DNA from: Streblospio benedicti
Lineage: Eukaryota > Annelida > Polychaeta > Spionida > Spionidae
Reading direction: 5' to 3'
Length of the DNA stretch: 64,000 bases
NCBI GenBank assembly: GCA_019095985.1
Contig: CM032661.1
Location: 10,609,040 to 10,673,039, forward strand
Below the pieces are notes generated by a model, which worked only from the letters and a program-made list of their open reading frames with translations, searched no databases and was not told the DNA's origin. This document shows positions 61,826-64,000 of the stretch, one piece after another. Numbering within the stretch: the stretch's first letter is position 1; each line of letters begins with the position of its first letter. The translations under genes were made by a program, and so were the position numbers.

Positions 61826-64000
61826 ATAGCAGTCTAATATATGCTTATGAACGCAATAGCTTATCAATAGAACAAAAACGTGGTATTCTCACATTAATAC
61901 CTAAAAAAATAAGGACTCGAGATGGCTTAAACACCGGAGACCGCTAACACTTTTAAATACAGATTATAAAATTTTAACAAAACTTTTAGCAATGAGAATG
62001 CAAAATATTTTAAAATATATCATTAATTCGGATCAATCTGGATACATAAAGGGACGTTTTATTGGTGAAAATATAAGAAATATTTATGACGTAATTGAAT
62101 TGGCAAAACAAAGATCTCTCCCAGGAATGATAGTTGCATTAGACTTTGAGAAAGCCTTTGATAGTGTATCATGGGAATTTTTATTCAAAGCTCTTGATGC
62201 TTTTAACTTTGGAGATTACTTCAAAAAATGGATCCAAACAATTTATTCAAATCCTGAAAGCTGCACCATAATGGTTTTTAATAATGGTTAATGGTAATAA
62301 TGGTTTTTATAGTGACTTTTTAAGCTAACCCTTGGCATTAGACAGGGCTGTCCAATTTCTGCTCTTCTCTTTCTGTTAGTAGTCGAGGTAATGGCCAACA
62401 ATATTAGACAAAACTATAGTATAAAAGGCATAACATATGCCCCAAATAAAAGTATAGTGATATCTCAACTGGCCAGATGACACAACCCTCTTTCTGAAAG
62501 ATATAGAGTCCCTTAAAAGTGCACTAGCGTTAATTGATAATTTTTCAAAAATTTCAGGACTTAAACTGAATAAAGACAAATGTGAAGCTTTCTGGATTGG
62601 CTCCTTAGCCAGCAGCAATAGTAAGCCTCTTGGTCTGAAGTGGACTAAAGGCATGATAAAGTGCCTCGGAATTTGGTGTGGCCCAAATATTGATGATGCA
62701 ATAAATTTTAACTTTAAAGAAAAAATTGAAAAGATAAAAACATTGCTAAATATATGGAAGCAACATAGGTTAAGTTTAAAAGGAAAGATCACAGTAATTA
62801 AAACTTTTGCAATGCCATTAATTTTGTACCCTGCAAATTGCTTGTATGTCCCTGATTGGGTAACAAAACAAGTTGATGAAATCTTTGTTAATTATCTGTG
62901 GAGTGGTAAACCCCCAAAAGTTAAAAAATTTACTATTATTAACTCCATAGAAAGAGGTGGACTGAAAATGCCACTTAGGTTCAATGACCAAAGGCCTAAA
63001 ATGTACTTGGATCAAACGATTTTTATCTCCAACATTCTCCAAACTTGACCTATTAAATAACTTTGTACATTATAAAGGTAAAACGTTTAAAGAAATTATT
63101 CTAAGCAAATTAGATATTAGATATATTCAGTTTAATTCTCTATTCTACCAACAAGTGTTACAAGAGTGGTTTAGTATTTTTTCAAAATATCCAAACAACA
63201 TCAGTGATATAATAAATTCTAATACATATGGAATAACAAACACATCCTGATTAATAATTCTCCTGTAGAATATACAAGTTGGTATAACAATGGTATTGCA
63301 AGGTTTTACCATTTGCTGGATCAAACTGGTCAAATAATAGACAAGAATACTTTGGAAATACAATATAGTGTCTCTATAAACCAAATGGAATACAACTCCT
63401 TAATTCATGCAATTCCATCAATGTGGAAGAAAACGGTGCTTGGAAAGAATCTAGCAAATTTTATGAAATATGATGATTATGCTATTTCAATTAATGATAA
63501 AAGGGTGAATATTTCTAAAATAACATGTAAGTCTATCTATCTAGAAGAAATTACAAATATAAGTACATGTCCGACTGCACAATCTAAATGGGAACAAAAA
63601 TTAAATTTGAATTTGGAATGGGAATTCCACTATAAAATTGCATTCGAAACATGTTGCGAATCATTTGTTCAATCATTTCAATACAAAATGCTAAATAGAT
63701 TCTTTCCATGCAACTATTACCTATCATTAATTATAAAAGATCATACCCCACTATGTGGCAAATGTAATATTACTGACAGTTTAGAACACTATTTCTACTA
63801 TTGTACTGATGTAAATAATTTCTGGATGTCTATAAACAGATGGATAAAATCCATACTAGAGACTACATTTGAACTTAATCTTATAAACGTACTCTTTGGC
63901 ATACCCAACTATGAAAATGAAAATTTAATTCACTTTTTACATTTTTGTATATTGTATGGTAAACTGTTTATATTTTTATGCGGGAAAGAAGATAAAAGAA
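61826..64000 (+). pseudogene. L1/Tx1-like LINE, reverse transcriptase to C-terminus, cut by window end
   Basis: Plus strand. It begins with YAYERNSLSIEQKRGILTLI, then LLNTDYKILTKLLAMR, SGYIKGRFIGENIRNIYDVI, ALDFEKAFDSVSWEFLFKAL (palm with the first Asp), [17 protein letters not shown], and a QLADDTTLF catalytic box near 62467-62495, with the frame differing between neighbouring pieces. Later come FSKISGLKLNKDKCEAFWIG, KCLGIWCG and WKQHRLSLKGKITVIKTFAM. Near 63600-63850 comes a C-terminal segment with FQYKMLNRFFPCN and LCGKCNITDSLEHYFYYC, typical of L1/Tx1-type LINEs. It is 5' truncated and carries several breaks. It continues past the window. Confidence 0.82.

Overview
The window looks like marine invertebrate nuclear DNA: AT-rich, intron-bearing and packed with mobile elements. 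The source is probably an invertebrate deuterostome or a lophotrochozoan, but the sequence does not settle which. The only host gene I can support is a Shox-type homeobox gene on the plus strand. Three coding exons are visible (3067-3335, 4621-4681, 6853-7319). They carry the homeodomain, split at the usual paired-like position, and a C-terminal OAR motif. The N-terminal exon or exons were not found and may lie before the window.

The rest (about 8-64 kb) is a gene desert. It holds three GC-rich, homeodomain-site-rich, non-repetitive stretches (38.7-39.1, 46.6-47.6 and 53.1-54.1 kb) that look like conserved developmental enhancers, plausibly for Shox. Between them lie transposable elements, most of them palindromic: foldback elements, MITEs with TA target duplications, tRNA-derived SINEs, at least four DNA elements with long inverted ends (10.6-13.8, 33.6-36.8, 40.7-44.7, 55.0-57.4 kb), a related remnant at 18.0-20.7 kb, a CR1/Jockey-like LINE tail, an L1/Tx1-like LINE running off the right end, and a small LTR-element fossil.

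The most interesting region is 20.7-30.6 kb. It is a cluster of Penelope-like (GIY-YIG) retroelement copies, several carrying hammerhead ribozymes. Two copies form a 2.6-kb palindrome with a hammerhead at each outer end. A third carries a hammerhead beside a 23-bp inverted flank. Next to them lies a tandem array of 234/235-bp monomers, each with a textbook hammerhead core: a retrozyme-like (self-cleaving, potentially circular RNA) array. All the intact ribozymes have a 10-nt self-complementary stem III whose sequence differs between families while the palindrome is kept. This fits the dimeric cleavage known for short-stem-III hammerheads. Every long (TA)n tract in the window abuts one of these elements.

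Three of the inverted-repeat elements (10.6, 18.0 and 33.6 kb) carry decayed parts of what seems to be one uncharacterised gene family, with a C2CH N-terminus, a PIN-like middle and a CXC-like C-terminus. A fourth (55.0 kb) carries a different DDE-like family. Family assignments are from memory of motifs; no database search was run.
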